Below, piece after piece: positions 41,139 through 50,149 of a stretch of 64,000 nt of DNA (position 1 is its first letter; every line of letters begins with the position of its first letter). Origin of the DNA: Novosphingobium sp. MW5. Lineage in GTDB: Bacteria; Pseudomonadota; Alphaproteobacteria; Sphingomonadales; Sphingomonadaceae. The translations under genes and the position numbers were made by a program. The notes beneath the pieces are model-generated. The model did not search any database. It was given only the letters and a program-made list of their open reading frames with translations, and had not been told where the DNA came from. The stretch spans positions 3,569,001 to 3,633,000 of the forward strand of contig JAPCWB010000001.1 of assembly GCA_025938935.1 (NCBI GenBank), given 5' to 3'.

Positions 41139-42434
41139 ATGACCGAGGTCGATAAGCCGCCGCGCGCGGTGGGTACGCTGGGTGCGACGCTGATGAGCGT
41201 CAACGGCATGATCGGCGCCGGGATCTTCGCCCTGCCCGCCCTGCTCCATGCCGAAGTCGGAGCTTTCGCGCCGTGGCTGTTCCTCATCTTCGGCGCCTTC
41301 TATTCCTGCACGATCCTTGTCGCCGCGCGACTGGCCACCATGTTCAATCAGTCTGGCGGACCGCAGCTTTATGTGCAGGCAGCCTTTGGCCCGGTGCTGG
41401 GGTTTCAGGTCGGCTGGCTATTGGTGATCGGCGCCGCATCGGGCCGCGCGGCCACCCTTTACGTGCTGATCTCCTATCTGGCGGTGTTCTTCCCCGCCCT
41501 GAACGGCGCGTTTGCCCGGCAAGCGGCGGTGCTGTTCATCCTCTGCGCGCTGGCCGGGCTGACGCTTACCGGCATGCGGAATGCGGTCGGCGGGCTCGTG
41601 CTTGGCACCGTGCTGAAGGTGACGCCGATCGTGCTGGTCTGCCTTGTCGCGCTGGCATCGGGCGGCTTCGCCATCGACCTGCAACTGCCGCAGCCCGATG
41701 CCTTCGGTTCGGTTGCATTGCTGGTCTATTTCGCCTTTTCCGGCACGGCGACGGCGACTTACTCGGCAGGGGAAATCCGCGATCCTGAAAGGACCTTGCC
41801 GCGCGCCATGCTGCTGTCGCTCGCTGTGATCGTCCTGTTCTACATGATCGTGCAATGGGCCTTCATCGCTGCCGGAGCGCCAACGAGCGCCGGCAATGCC
41901 ACGCCACTCGCGGCGGCGGCAGAGGTGCTTCTGGGACCGGTTGGGGTGATAGCCCTGACCATCGCCGCGGTCTTTTCGATCGCCACCAATGCGCTCACCT
42001 ATTTCATCGTCGCGCCGCGGGTGATCTACGGCATGGCCGAACGCGGCCTTGTGCCCGCCAGCCTGTCACACGTGTCGCACCGCTTCCTGACGCCCGACCG
42101 CGCCATCCTGCTGTTCACGGCGATCGTCGCCTTCCTGACCTTCAGCAATACCTTCACCCTGCTCGCCAGCATGATGTCGCTGGTGTCGCAGATCTGGACG
42201 CTGTGCATGTTCGCCGCGTTCTGGAAGTTGCAGATGGCAGGACCGGCGGCGCGTTCGGCGGGGTTCGTGGTGACTTGGGGGCTTATCCTTGCGGTCGGCA
42301 CCTGCTTCGCGGTCTATGCCTCGATCCAGGCACCGGTGCAGGCGTTCGCCCTGCTGGGCGGACTGGTTGCGCTGGGGCTAGTGTTGTTCTTGCTGGCGCG
42401 GCGGGCGAACCGCGCAGCGGGCCAGTTTGCTTGA
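41139..42434 (+). CDS. APC-family amino acid permease
   Basis: A 431-residue membrane protein with about 12 hydrophobic segments. The N-terminal LMSVNGMIGAGIFALPALL is the conserved first helix of the amino acid-polyamine-organocation family, including the G-[IA]-G-x-G-I-F signature. A Gly-rich helix 6 (LLVYFAFSGTATATYSAGEIRDPERTLPRA) also fits. It would import an amino acid or amine by proton symport. It starts 67 bases after the Rieske gene; co-transcription is possible. Confidence 0.88.
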   Translation: MTEVDKPPRAVGTLGATLMSVNGMIGAGIFALPALLHAEVGAFAPWLFLIFGAFYSCTILVAARLATMFNQSGGPQLYVQAAFGPVLGFQVGWLLVIGAASGRAATLYVLISYLAVFFPALNGAFARQAAVLFILCALAGLTLTGMRNAVGGLVLGTVLKVTPIVLVCLVALASGGFAIDLQLPQPDAFGSVALLVYFAFSGTATATYSAGEIRDPERTLPRAMLLSLAVIVLFYMIVQWAFIAAGAPTSAGNATPLAAAAEVLLGPVGVIALTIAAVFSIATNALTYFIVAPRVIYGMAERGLVPASLSHVSHRFLTPDRAILLFTAIVAFLTFSNTFTLLASMMSLVSQIWTLCMFAAFWKLQMAGPAARSAGFVVTWGLILAVGTCFAVYASIQAPVQAFALLGGLVALGLVLFLLARRANRAAGQFA

Positions 42435-42571
42435 CCAGAGTTGTGGACGGGCCGTGGCAGCTCTTGGCGGCAAACCCAAGACTCCACTGACCGATAGGCG
42501 GCCAATTGCGCTTTCCATTTCAGGATACCCGCCACCGACGCGCAGAAACGTGTGCATCGGGGAGAACTTGA

Positions 42572-43804
42572 ATGGGTCTGACACGAACGCTGACACAAAC
42601 CGCAGCTTCATTGGCCGCCTTGTTGACTGCAATCTCCTCCGGAGCATCGGAACCCGCAAAAGGTGACCTCGAGGTGGGCGATGGCGGTACCGGACCATTC
42701 TATGCCTGGGATTCCGCCATACCGACCGGAACAGCGCGCATCCTGCGGCGTGAACCTTTCATGCCAGGCAAGGCGCTTGTCGAAGCGGCAGTGAGCGACC
42801 GGGTCCTGTATTCCAGCCTCGGCGGGTTTGATGGAAAACAGCCGATCTTCGTTTCCGGCGGCGTCTATCTGCCAAAAGGAAAGCGGCCCAAAGGCGGGTG
42901 GCCGGTCATTGCCTGGGCACATGGCACAGTTGGATTTCCCGATAAGTGCGCGCCTTCGTTCAATGGCTGGTCGGATCGCGATACCCAGTATCTCAACAAC
43001 TGGTTGAAGCAGGGCTATGCCGTGGTCGCCACTGACTATGAAGGGCTCGGGACCAATGGGCCTCATCCCTATCTGATGATCCGGTCTGAGGCGCGAGGAG
43101 TACTGGATTCCGTCCTCTCTGCGCGTCAGCCCTATGGCTTGTCGAGAAGAGTTGTGATTGTCGGCCAATCGCAAGGCGCACATGCTGCCACGGGCGCAGC
43201 GCTCATGCAGGCAGAGATGGCGCCATCGCTCGATCTCAAGGGCGTTGTGCTGACCGGCTGGGTGGGTCAGATGAGAGCTGATCCGGTGAAAATGGACGAG
43301 TATGATCCCTGGTCCATTCTGATCCTGCGCTTTCTCCCGACCCATGTGGCAATCGATCCGGGCTTTCGTCCCGCCAGCGTTCTTACGCCCGCAGGCAAAG
43401 CCCGGTATGAGAGTTTCAGGACGACTTGCGGCTCAGACGCAATGCAGAAGTTCATCGCTGACAAGCCGATCTCAAGATCACTGTTCACCGTTGATCCCAG
43501 TTCGCTTGAAGCTCGGGCGCTGCCATATCGTGTCTATCCAAGGCTGGCGTTCAAGGCGCCGGTTTTCCTCGGTATCGGCGAGAAGGACACGCAGACCAGT
43601 CCCAGGGGTGCATTTGAAGGTGCCAAAAGCGCCTGCGCATTGGGAACGAACATCACGACCAAGTTCTATCCGGGGGAGACGCATGGTTCGACGGTCCTGC
43701 GAAGCCAGGTCGACTCGATCTCCTGGGTGCGCGCCGCATTTTCTGGAAAGGTCCCGCCGGGCGGCTGCGAGCAATTGCGATTCCCTTGGGAGCAGAAGGG
43801 ATAG
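42572..43804 (+). CDS. Secreted alpha/beta hydrolase, secretory-lipase-like
   Basis: A 410-residue protein with a signal peptide (AASLAALLTAISSGASE). The alpha/beta-hydrolase nucleophile elbow is GQSQG with S200; AWAHGTVG near residue 116 carries the oxyanion-type H-G. The late HGS in ETHGSTV is a candidate catalytic His. It resembles the secretory lipase/prolyl-oligopeptidase-like esterases, which split esters of lipids or small molecules. The start at 42572 follows GGGGAG. The 137 bases upstream show no clear signal. Confidence 0.8.
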   Translation: MGLTRTLTQTAASLAALLTAISSGASEPAKGDLEVGDGGTGPFYAWDSAIPTGTARILRREPFMPGKALVEAAVSDRVLYSSLGGFDGKQPIFVSGGVYLPKGKRPKGGWPVIAWAHGTVGFPDKCAPSFNGWSDRDTQYLNNWLKQGYAVVATDYEGLGTNGPHPYLMIRSEARGVLDSVLSARQPYGLSRRVVIVGQSQGAHAATGAALMQAEMAPSLDLKGVVLTGWVGQMRADPVKMDEYDPWSILILRFLPTHVAIDPGFRPASVLTPAGKARYESFRTTCGSDAMQKFIADKPISRSLFTVDPSSLEARALPYRVYPRLAFKAPVFLGIGEKDTQTSPRGAFEGAKSACALGTNITTKFYPGETHGSTVLRSQVDSISWVRAAFSGKVPPGGCEQLRFPWEQKG

Positions 43805-43925
43805 GGCTTCTGAGGGCCGGGTCTAAACCATTTTCCTACAGGCCCCCAATCTGCCACACTCCCTTGCATGAACCGCCTGCCCAGGCACGCGCGATGAACG
43901 CCGCCGCCTTCCTCTCCGCAAGACC

Positions 43926-44025
43926 AAAGCCGCGCCGCCAGCGCGGCTTTCGCGCATCTGGGCCTCGCCCTAGGACAATTTCCACGCGAGCACCTCGCAT
44001 GTACTTTATCAACTTGCGTTCCGCG
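43926..44025 (-). ncRNA. Candidate small RNA / regulatory element, copy 1
   Basis: On the minus strand a 24-base box (44019 to 43996) is followed after 45 bases by a perfect stem-loop AAAGCCGCGC-TGGCG-GCGCGGCTTT (43950 to 43926). The same box (22 of 24 bases) and nearly the same stem occur at 50843-50935 on the plus strand. No T-run follows the stem. The box can also be read, on the other strand, as a start MYFINLR. The rest of the gap 43805-44120 shows nothing. Confidence 0.5.
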
Positions 44026-44120
44026 CAACTGGCGAGCGGGCGGCAGAGGGCGCTTCCTGATTGTTCACAAGTGGCTAATCTTTGCGGCGGCATCAATCCG
44101 GCGACAAACGGAGAGACTCG

Positions 44121-45053
44121 ATGAAAAACAGGTTCTTCCTCGCGCTCGGAGCAACGGCGCTGCTCGCCACATCGATTGCCCATGCCGCCCCGGGTGACCG
44201 CCTGCGCGAACGGATCAAGGCGCGGATGGCTGAGCGCATGCAGGGGGACAACAAGGCGCCGGTCACTCCCCCGACGCGCACGCTGAGCTATGGCAGCGAT
44301 CCGTTGCAACAGATGGACTTCTGGAAGGCGGCCAATGCCTCCGGTCCTGCGCCGCTGGTCATCTTCGTCCACGGCGGCGGATGGAAGCGGGGGAGCAAGG
44401 ATGTGGCGGCGAGCCGCTTTGCCCCGGCCCATTTCACCGGCCTTGGCTACAATTACGCGGCGATCAATTACCGGCTGGTGCCTGCCGCGAAGGTCGAGGA
44501 TCAGGCCGAGGATGTCGCGCGCTCAATCAAGGCGCTGCTCGACAAGGCGGGGGAACTCGGCATCGACCGCAGCCGCGTGGTCATCACCGGGCACAGCGCC
44601 GGGGCGCACCTCGTCGCGCTGGTGGGGACGGATGAGAGCTATCTGAAGAAGGCTGGACTGTCCTTCGCGGACATCAAGGGCGTGATCCCGAATGACGGCG
44701 CGGCCTATGATGTGCCGAGCCAGGTGGCGCAGAGCGGCAATTTCATGAAGCCGACTTACGAGCAGGCCTTCGGCACCGATCCTGCGCGGCAGAAGGCGCT
44801 GTCCCCCACCGGCCACGCCGCCGCGCCCAATGCGCCGGCCTTCCTGCTGATCCATGTCCAGCGCGAGGACGGCGTTGCGCAGAACAAGGGGCTGGAGGCG
44901 GCGCTGAAGCGTGCGGGGACGCGCGTCCAGCGCAATGAGTTTCCCGGCAAGGGCCTTCAGGGCCACGCCGAAATCAACCGGCGGCTGGGCGATCCGACCT
45001 ATGAAGCGACCGGCGTGGTCGATGCCTGGCTGAAGGGACTATTCGGCCGCTAG
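44121..45053 (+). CDS. Secreted alpha/beta hydrolase (esterase, HSL/BD-FAE-like)
   Basis: A 310-residue protein with a signal peptide (ALGATALLATSIAHAA). It has the oxyanion motif HGGGW (H84) and the nucleophile elbow GHSAG (S159) of hormone-sensitive-lipase-type carboxylesterases. The catalytic His may be that of LQGHAEINR near the end, with the Asp before it. ATG 44121 follows GAGAGA. It ends tail-to-tail with the transglutaminase gene, overlapping four bases. Its substrate is unknown. Confidence 0.85.
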   Translation: MKNRFFLALGATALLATSIAHAAPGDRLRERIKARMAERMQGDNKAPVTPPTRTLSYGSDPLQQMDFWKAANASGPAPLVIFVHGGGWKRGSKDVAASRFAPAHFTGLGYNYAAINYRLVPAAKVEDQAEDVARSIKALLDKAGELGIDRSRVVITGHSAGAHLVALVGTDESYLKKAGLSFADIKGVIPNDGAAYDVPSQVAQSGNFMKPTYEQAFGTDPARQKALSPTGHAAAPNAPAFLLIHVQREDGVAQNKGLEAALKRAGTRVQRNEFPGKGLQGHAEINRRLGDPTYEATGVVDAWLKGLFGR

Positions 45054-45838
45054 AGCGCGGTTACGCGCACGTCCTGCCGGTTCAGCGTGCATCCGGCATA
45101 GTGCGTGAGGAACGAGGTGTCGGCGGCGTCGCGTCCCACCCCGATCTTCGCGAAGTCGGCCCCGCTGGCCATGCCGGTGGCGTCGACGAGGTACCGGGTT
45201 CCGTCGAGGAACACCTCGGCGACGGCATGGAAATCAGGCGGGGTCACTCCGGGCGCATAGCCGCTGACGAAGCGGGCAGGCACTCCGGCAGCTCGGGCGA
45301 GGGTGATGAGCATGTGCGCGTAGTCGCGGCACACGCCTTGCCGCAGGACGTAGCTCTCGAGCGCCCCCGTGGCGGACGTGCTGACGCCGGGAACGTAGGT
45401 GAAGTGCGAGGCGATCCACTCGCGCATAGCCTCCACCGCGGCGCCCCCGGCAAGCCCGGCGAACTCGCTTTCGATGATGTGTTCGAAGTGGTCCGCCTGG
45501 CAGTACCGCGAAGGCATGAGGTAATCGACAGTCTCGGCGGGGAGCAGGTGGGTCGGCGTGGCGGAAAGCGCGGAGAGGTTCGCGACGAGGCGCTGAACGG
45601 TGACTTCGGAGCGGTAAGATACGGTCAGCCGGTCCTCGACATCGAGCCAGATGCGGTCGCCGATGTCGTCATGCCCGGGGATGCGGGCAAAGTGCTGGAC
45701 CGGGCTGATGGCGATGAAGGGCTGGTCCACCCGCTGCTCGGGGATCATCGCTGCCTCGATCTGGAGGAGAACGGCGGTGCGGGCTTCGAAGGTGTAGTCG
45801 AGCTCGGTCTCGATCGCGAGCCTGATGGGTGCTGTCAT
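45050..45838 (-). CDS. Transglutaminase-like cysteine protease-fold protein
   Basis: A 262-residue protein with an N-terminal beta-rich domain of bacterial transglutaminase-like type. The catalytic core follows with C170 (GVCRDYAH), H204 (PDFHAV) and D219 (LVDATGM). It is probably a cytoplasmic or periplasmic amidase/protease; no signal peptide is evident. Substrates of this family are mostly unknown. ATG 45838 has a short intergenic region to hisZ (45 bases). Confidence 0.85.
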   Translation of the reverse strand: MTAPIRLAIETELDYTFEARTAVLLQIEAAMIPEQRVDQPFIAISPVQHFARIPGHDDIGDRIWLDVEDRLTVSYRSEVTVQRLVANLSALSATPTHLLPAETVDYLMPSRYCQADHFEHIIESEFAGLAGGAAVEAMREWIASHFTYVPGVSTSATGALESYVLRQGVCRDYAHMLITLARAAGVPARFVSGYAPGVTPPDFHAVAEVFLDGTRYLVDATGMASGADFAKIGVGRDAADTSFLTHYAGCTLNRQDVRVTAL

Positions 45839-45883
45839 TCCAGCCTAATGCGCGGGGGCGCGTTTGGCTGCAAGGGCGCTGCG

Positions 45884-47005
45884 TTAAAGCGGGGTCGGTC
45901 CGGCACCATCCAGCCGGTGAGTGCAGCCGAGCTTTGCGGGATCGCAATCGGCGCAGAGCGCAGCGACGGTGCGCCAGCCAGCCTCGCGAAGGCGCGCGGC
46001 GGCATCGGCATCGTGGCCGAGCGGGAGGAACAGGCTTTCGCGCGCGGCGCCAGTGTCGGTCAGGGTGTCGATCAGCTCGTCGGGGTAAAGCGAAAAGCCA
46101 ATCGCCGGCTCGCTAGGTGCCCCTGCCGCGCCAAGTATCGCATAGGTGCCACCCCGGCCGAGCGCGCCCGAAAGGCCCTCGGCATAGAGGGTGAAGCCGA
46201 ACCATGACTGGTACTCGAACCCATGGCGTTCGCTTGGATCGAGGGTGAGGCGGGCCATAGCTCCGACCCGCGCGGCAATCTCGCGAAGGGCGGCGATGCG
46301 CGAGGAGAGCGCTCCGCCGGCATCGATCGCGGCCAGGCGCTCGATCGCGCTATCGAACGGGCCGATGGCAGTGAGTAGCGGCAGGTAAGCCTCACCGCCC
46401 GCCGCAACGAGGGCGCCGGCGTCCTTTGCGTCAAGCTCCCGGCGCACGGCCTCGACTCTGTCTGCGGCAAGCGGCAGGGCTTTCGCGGCAAGGGTATCGA
46501 CAAGGTCCGGCAGGGTGAAGTCGACGGAAATCCCGGTCGCTCCCGCCGCCTGCAAGGCTTCGATGGCGACGGCGACGATCTCTCCAGCAGCGGCCACGCT
46601 GTCCGAGCCGATCAGCTCGGCCCCGATTTGCAACCGCTCGCGCGCCGGGTTCAGCCCGTCCCCCTTGATGGTGACGACCTGCCCCTGATAGCACAGCCGG
46701 AGCGGCCGCGCGGAACTGGCAAGTCCCGTTGCCGCCATGCGGCCGACCTGCACCGTGATGTCGCTCCGCAGCGCCAGCGTCCGCAGGCTCGCCGGATCGA
46801 CAAAGCGGAACATGCGGCGCGGCTGGACGCCGGCCATGCGGCTGGCCATCGACTTCTCGAACTCGATGCTGGGCGGCTGGACGCGGTCGTAACCGTGGCT
46901 GTCGAGCACGTCGAGCACGGCGCGCGTTACCCGCGCGGCGCAGGCTGCGCTGGCGGGCAGGCGGTCTTCAAGGCCTTCGGGCAGGAGGTCGCGGTCAGTG
47001 TCCAT
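45884..47005 (-). CDS. hisZ: ATP phosphoribosyltransferase regulatory subunit HisZ
   Basis: A 373-residue protein resembling the catalytic core of histidyl-tRNA synthetase, with motif-2-like FRFVDPASLRTLALRSDITVQ and the HisRS motif 3 region reduced (GFSLYPDEL). It lacks the anticodon-binding domain, as HisZ does. It binds HisG (short form) to set the first step of histidine synthesis. hisG is not in the window. Upstream lie serA and serC on the same strand; in sphingomonads hisZ often stands next to purA, which here lies 6.4 kb away. Confidence 0.9.
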   Translation of the reverse strand: MDTDRDLLPEGLEDRLPASAACAARVTRAVLDVLDSHGYDRVQPPSIEFEKSMASRMAGVQPRRMFRFVDPASLRTLALRSDITVQVGRMAATGLASSARPLRLCYQGQVVTIKGDGLNPARERLQIGAELIGSDSVAAAGEIVAVAIEALQAAGATGISVDFTLPDLVDTLAAKALPLAADRVEAVRRELDAKDAGALVAAGGEAYLPLLTAIGPFDSAIERLAAIDAGGALSSRIAALREIAARVGAMARLTLDPSERHGFEYQSWFGFTLYAEGLSGALGRGGTYAILGAAGAPSEPAIGFSLYPDELIDTLTDTGAARESLFLPLGHDADAAARLREAGWRTVAALCADCDPAKLGCTHRLDGAGPTPL

Positions 47006-47041
47006 AAATTCAGGCCCTGAAAGTGGCTTTCTCCAGTCTCC

Positions 47042-47138
47042 CCTCCCGCAGGCGGGAGGAGTTGGGGAGGGCCTGTTATCCGAAGTCGGGTGGAAAGCGC
47101 AACAGGCCCTCCCTAGCCCCTCCCGCAGGCGGGAGGGG
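47042..47138. repeat. Nested palindromic repeat between hisZ and serA
   Basis: Two hairpins, CCTCCCGC-AG-GCGGGAGG (47042-47059) and CCCCTCCCGC-AG-GCGGGAGGGG (47117-47138), enclose a perfect 13-bp inverted repeat (47065-47077 with 47101-47113, GGGAGGGCCTGTT). The whole 100 bases can fold into a cruciform. It resembles dispersed REP-type elements. It can also act as a terminator for serA. Confidence 0.65.
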
Positions 47139-47172
47139 GATCGAAGGAGCTGCCTGCTTCGCCCCAGCAGTC

Positions 47173-48756
47173 TTAAAAAGCCAGACGCATGGCGCGCTTC
47201 ACGCCGGGCAGGGCCTTGGCCTTTTCGAGCACGTCGGCGGGCAGGGCGCTATCGAGCGAGAGCAGCAGGATCGCCTCTCCACCCGCTTCGCGGCGGCCGA
47301 GGTGGAACGTGCCGATGTTGATGCCGTTTTCGCCGAGCAGCGTACCGATGCGGCCGATGAAGCCGGGTGCGTCCTCGTTCACGATGTACATCATGTGCCC
47401 GTCAAGATCGGCCTCGATACCGATGCCGAAGATTTCGACAAGGCGCGGCTGCGCATTTCCGAACAGCGTTCCGGCAACCGAGCGTTCACCGGCGTCGGTC
47501 TTCACCGAAACGCGGACCAACGTGTGGTAATCGCCGGCCTTCTCGGTCTTGACCTCACGGATCTCGATGCCGCGTTCCTTGGCGAGGAACGGCGCGTTGA
47601 CCATGTTCACCGTGTCCGACTGGGTGCGCAGGAAACCTGCGAGCACAGCGGCGACGATCGGCTTGGCGTTAAGTTCCGCCGCCGCGCCTTCGGTATGGAT
47701 CGAGATGCGCGGGATCGAACCGGTGGTGAGCTGGCCGACCAGGCTGCCGAGCTTTTCGGCCAGCGCCATGTAAGGCTTCAGCTTTGGCGCTTCCTCGGCG
47801 CTGAGCGAGGGCATGTTGAGCGCATTGGTGACGCCGCCGTTGACGAGGTAGTCGGCCATCTGTTCAGCCACCTGCAACGCCACGTTAACCTGCGCTTCGG
47901 TCGTGCTCGCGCCGAGGTGCGGAGTGCAGATGAAATTCGGCGTGCCGAACAGCGGCGATTCCTTGGCAGGTTCGGTCTGGAACACGTCAAGCGCGGCACC
48001 GGCAACCTGCCCGCTGTCGAGCGCATCCTTGAGCGCCGCCTCGTCGATCAGGCCGCCGCGCGCGCAGTTGACGATGCGCACACCCTTCTTGGTCTTGGCG
48101 AGGTTTTCGCGGCTGAGGATGTTGCGCGTCTGGTCAGTCAGCGGCGTGTGGAGCGTGATGAAATCGGCCTTGGCGAGCAGAGTGTCGAGGTCGGCCTTTT
48201 CCACGCCCATTTCGATCGCCCGTTCCTCGGTCAGGAACGGGTCAAAGGCGACGACCTTCATCTTGAGGCCGAGGGCGCGGCTCGCGACGATCGAGCCGAT
48301 GTTGCCCGCGCCGATCAGGCCGAGCGTCTTGCCGGTGACTTCCACGCCCATGAAGCCGTTCTTCGGCCACAGGCCTGCCTGGGTCTGGGCATTGGCCTCA
48401 GGGATTTGGCGGGCCAGCGCAAAGATCATGGCGATGGCGTGTTCGGCGGTGGTGATCGAGTTGCCGAACGGCGTGTTCATCACCACCACGCCCTGCGCCG
48501 AAGCGGCCGGGATATCGACATTGTCGACACCGATGCCGGCGCGGCCGATGACTTTCAGGTTCTTCGCGGCATCAAGCACTTCCTTGGTGACGCGCGTCGA
48601 GGAGCGGATGGCCAGGCCGTCATAGTCGCCGATGCGGGCGATCAGCTGTTCGGGAGTTTCGCCAGTGATGACGTCCACGTCGCAGCCGCGTTCGGCAAAG
48701 ATCTTGGCGGCGTTGGGATCCATCTTGTCGGAAATGAGTACGCGGGGCTTGGTCAT
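47173..48756 (-). CDS. serA: D-3-phosphoglycerate dehydrogenase
   Basis: A 527-residue long-form SerA. The substrate/Rossmann part includes GLAIRSSTRVTKEVL and GLIGAGNIGSIVA near residue 145. The catalytic Arg, Glu and His lie in CARGGLIDE and TPHLGAST. An intervening domain and a C-terminal ACT domain (MYIVNEDAPGFIGRIG) follow. It oxidises 3-phosphoglycerate, the first step of serine synthesis, with feedback control through the ACT domain. Start at ATG 48756. The operon begins with serC. Confidence 0.97.
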   Translation of the reverse strand: MTKPRVLISDKMDPNAAKIFAERGCDVDVITGETPEQLIARIGDYDGLAIRSSTRVTKEVLDAAKNLKVIGRAGIGVDNVDIPAASAQGVVVMNTPFGNSITTAEHAIAMIFALARQIPEANAQTQAGLWPKNGFMGVEVTGKTLGLIGAGNIGSIVASRALGLKMKVVAFDPFLTEERAIEMGVEKADLDTLLAKADFITLHTPLTDQTRNILSRENLAKTKKGVRIVNCARGGLIDEAALKDALDSGQVAGAALDVFQTEPAKESPLFGTPNFICTPHLGASTTEAQVNVALQVAEQMADYLVNGGVTNALNMPSLSAEEAPKLKPYMALAEKLGSLVGQLTTGSIPRISIHTEGAAAELNAKPIVAAVLAGFLRTQSDTVNMVNAPFLAKERGIEIREVKTEKAGDYHTLVRVSVKTDAGERSVAGTLFGNAQPRLVEIFGIGIEADLDGHMMYIVNEDAPGFIGRIGTLLGENGINIGTFHLGRREAGGEAILLLSLDSALPADVLEKAKALPGVKRAMRLAF

Positions 48757-48827
48757 TTTCTTATCCTTGTGAGCCCCCTCGCAGGCGGGGGCCTCGTGCA
48801 ATTGCAGAGCGGATTGGAAGGCTTGAG

Positions 48828-48847
48828 GTCCCCGCCATTGCGGGGAC
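48828..48847. repeat. Palindromic hairpin between serC and serA
   Basis: GTCCCCGC-CATT-GCGGGGAC with perfect 8-bp arms. A second G/C hairpin (CCCCC...GGGGG, about 48774-48791) stands beside it. They resemble the CCTCCCGCAGGCGGGAGG repeat at 47 kb. They may attenuate serA transcription or be dispersed repeats. Confidence 0.5.
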
Positions 48848-48854
48848 TCTCGGA

Positions 48855-49976
48855 TCAGTTCTTGAGCGAGGCGTAAGCCCAGTCGAGCCACGGGCCGAGC
48901 GCTTCGATATCGGCGGTGTCGACCGTCGCGCCGCACCAGATGCGCAGGCCGGCGGGGGCATCGCGGTATCCGGCGATGTCGTAAGCCGCGCCTTCCTTTT
49001 CGAGCGCACCGGCAAAGGCCTTGATGAAGTCCGCATCCGCGCCTTCCACCGAAAGGCACACAGACGTCTTCGAACGGCTGGCTTCGTCCGCACAGAGGTG
49101 GCTGAGCCACGGCCGCGACTGGACGATAGCATCAAGCGCGGCGGCGTTGGCATCCGAGCGCGCCTGCAGGCCCTTCAAACCGCCGAGACCCTTGGCCCAT
49201 TCGAGCGCGAAGATGGCGTCTTCGACGGCCAGCATCGACGGCGTGTTGATCGTCTCGCCCTTGAACACGCCCTCGGCAAGCTTGCCCTTGGACACGAGGC
49301 GGAACACCTTGGGGAGCGGCCATGCCGGGGTGTAGGTTTCAAGCCGTTCAACCGCGCGGGGGCCGAGGATCAGCACGCCGTGGCCGCCTTCGCCGCCCAG
49401 CACCTTCTGCCAGGAGAAGGTGGCGACGTCGATCTTCGACCAGTCGATGTCGTATGCGAAAACAGCGCTGGTCGCATCGGCGAAGGTCAGGCCTTCGCGG
49501 TCCGCGGGGATCCAGTCGGCATTCGGAACGCGCACGCCGGAGGTGGTGCCGTTCCAGGTGAACAGCACGTCGTCGGCGAAGTTCACTTGGCTGAGATCGG
49601 GAAGCTGGCCGTAGTCCGCACGGATCACCGTGGGATCGAGCTTCAGCTGCTTGGCGGCATCGGTGACCCAACCTTCACCGAAGCTCTCCCAGGCCAGCGT
49701 GGTCACGCCGCGCGCGCCGAGCATCGTCCACATCGCCATTTCGAAAGCGCCGGTGTCTGAACCGGGCACGATGCCGATGCGGTGCGTTTCGGGCAGCTGG
49801 AGCACTTCGCGCATCAGGTCGATGCAGTACTGCAGACGCGTCTTGCCGATCTTGGCGCGGTGAGAGCGGCCCAGCGATTCGGTGGCGAGTTTTTCGGGGG
49901 AATAGCCCGGCGGCTTGGCGCAGGGACCGGAAGAAAAGTAGGGACGCTCCGGAAGCGCCGGCTTGGTATCAGTCAT
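48855..49976 (-). CDS. serC: Phosphoserine aminotransferase
   Basis: A 373-residue class-V aminotransferase. PGPCAKP-like start (SSGPCAKPPG), LTWNGTTSGV for the substrate region (DDVLFTWNGTTSG), and SWQKVLGGEGGHG containing the PLP-binding Lys. It converts 3-phosphohydroxypyruvate to phosphoserine, the second step of serine synthesis. It is the first gene of serC-serA(-hisZ); 98 bases of hairpin-rich spacer separate it from serA. ATG 49976 is chosen at the family N-terminus. Confidence 0.96.
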   Translation of the reverse strand: MTDTKPALPERPYFSSGPCAKPPGYSPEKLATESLGRSHRAKIGKTRLQYCIDLMREVLQLPETHRIGIVPGSDTGAFEMAMWTMLGARGVTTLAWESFGEGWVTDAAKQLKLDPTVIRADYGQLPDLSQVNFADDVLFTWNGTTSGVRVPNADWIPADREGLTFADATSAVFAYDIDWSKIDVATFSWQKVLGGEGGHGVLILGPRAVERLETYTPAWPLPKVFRLVSKGKLAEGVFKGETINTPSMLAVEDAIFALEWAKGLGGLKGLQARSDANAAALDAIVQSRPWLSHLCADEASRSKTSVCLSVEGADADFIKAFAGALEKEGAAYDIAGYRDAPAGLRIWCGATVDTADIEALGPWLDWAYASLKN

Positions 49977-50149
49977 GTAGTCTCTCCTTGCAGAGAGCAC
50001 GCGCGGCGTTGGGACCGCGTGGCCCGGCGCCGCTCCTAGTGTTGCGCTGCAACAAGTCAAGCCGAAACGCCCGCACTACTTTTCCACACCGGCGGAGCGA
50101 TCCTCCCGTTACCCCGCGTTAACCATTCCGGCCTTACCATTCCCGCCTG

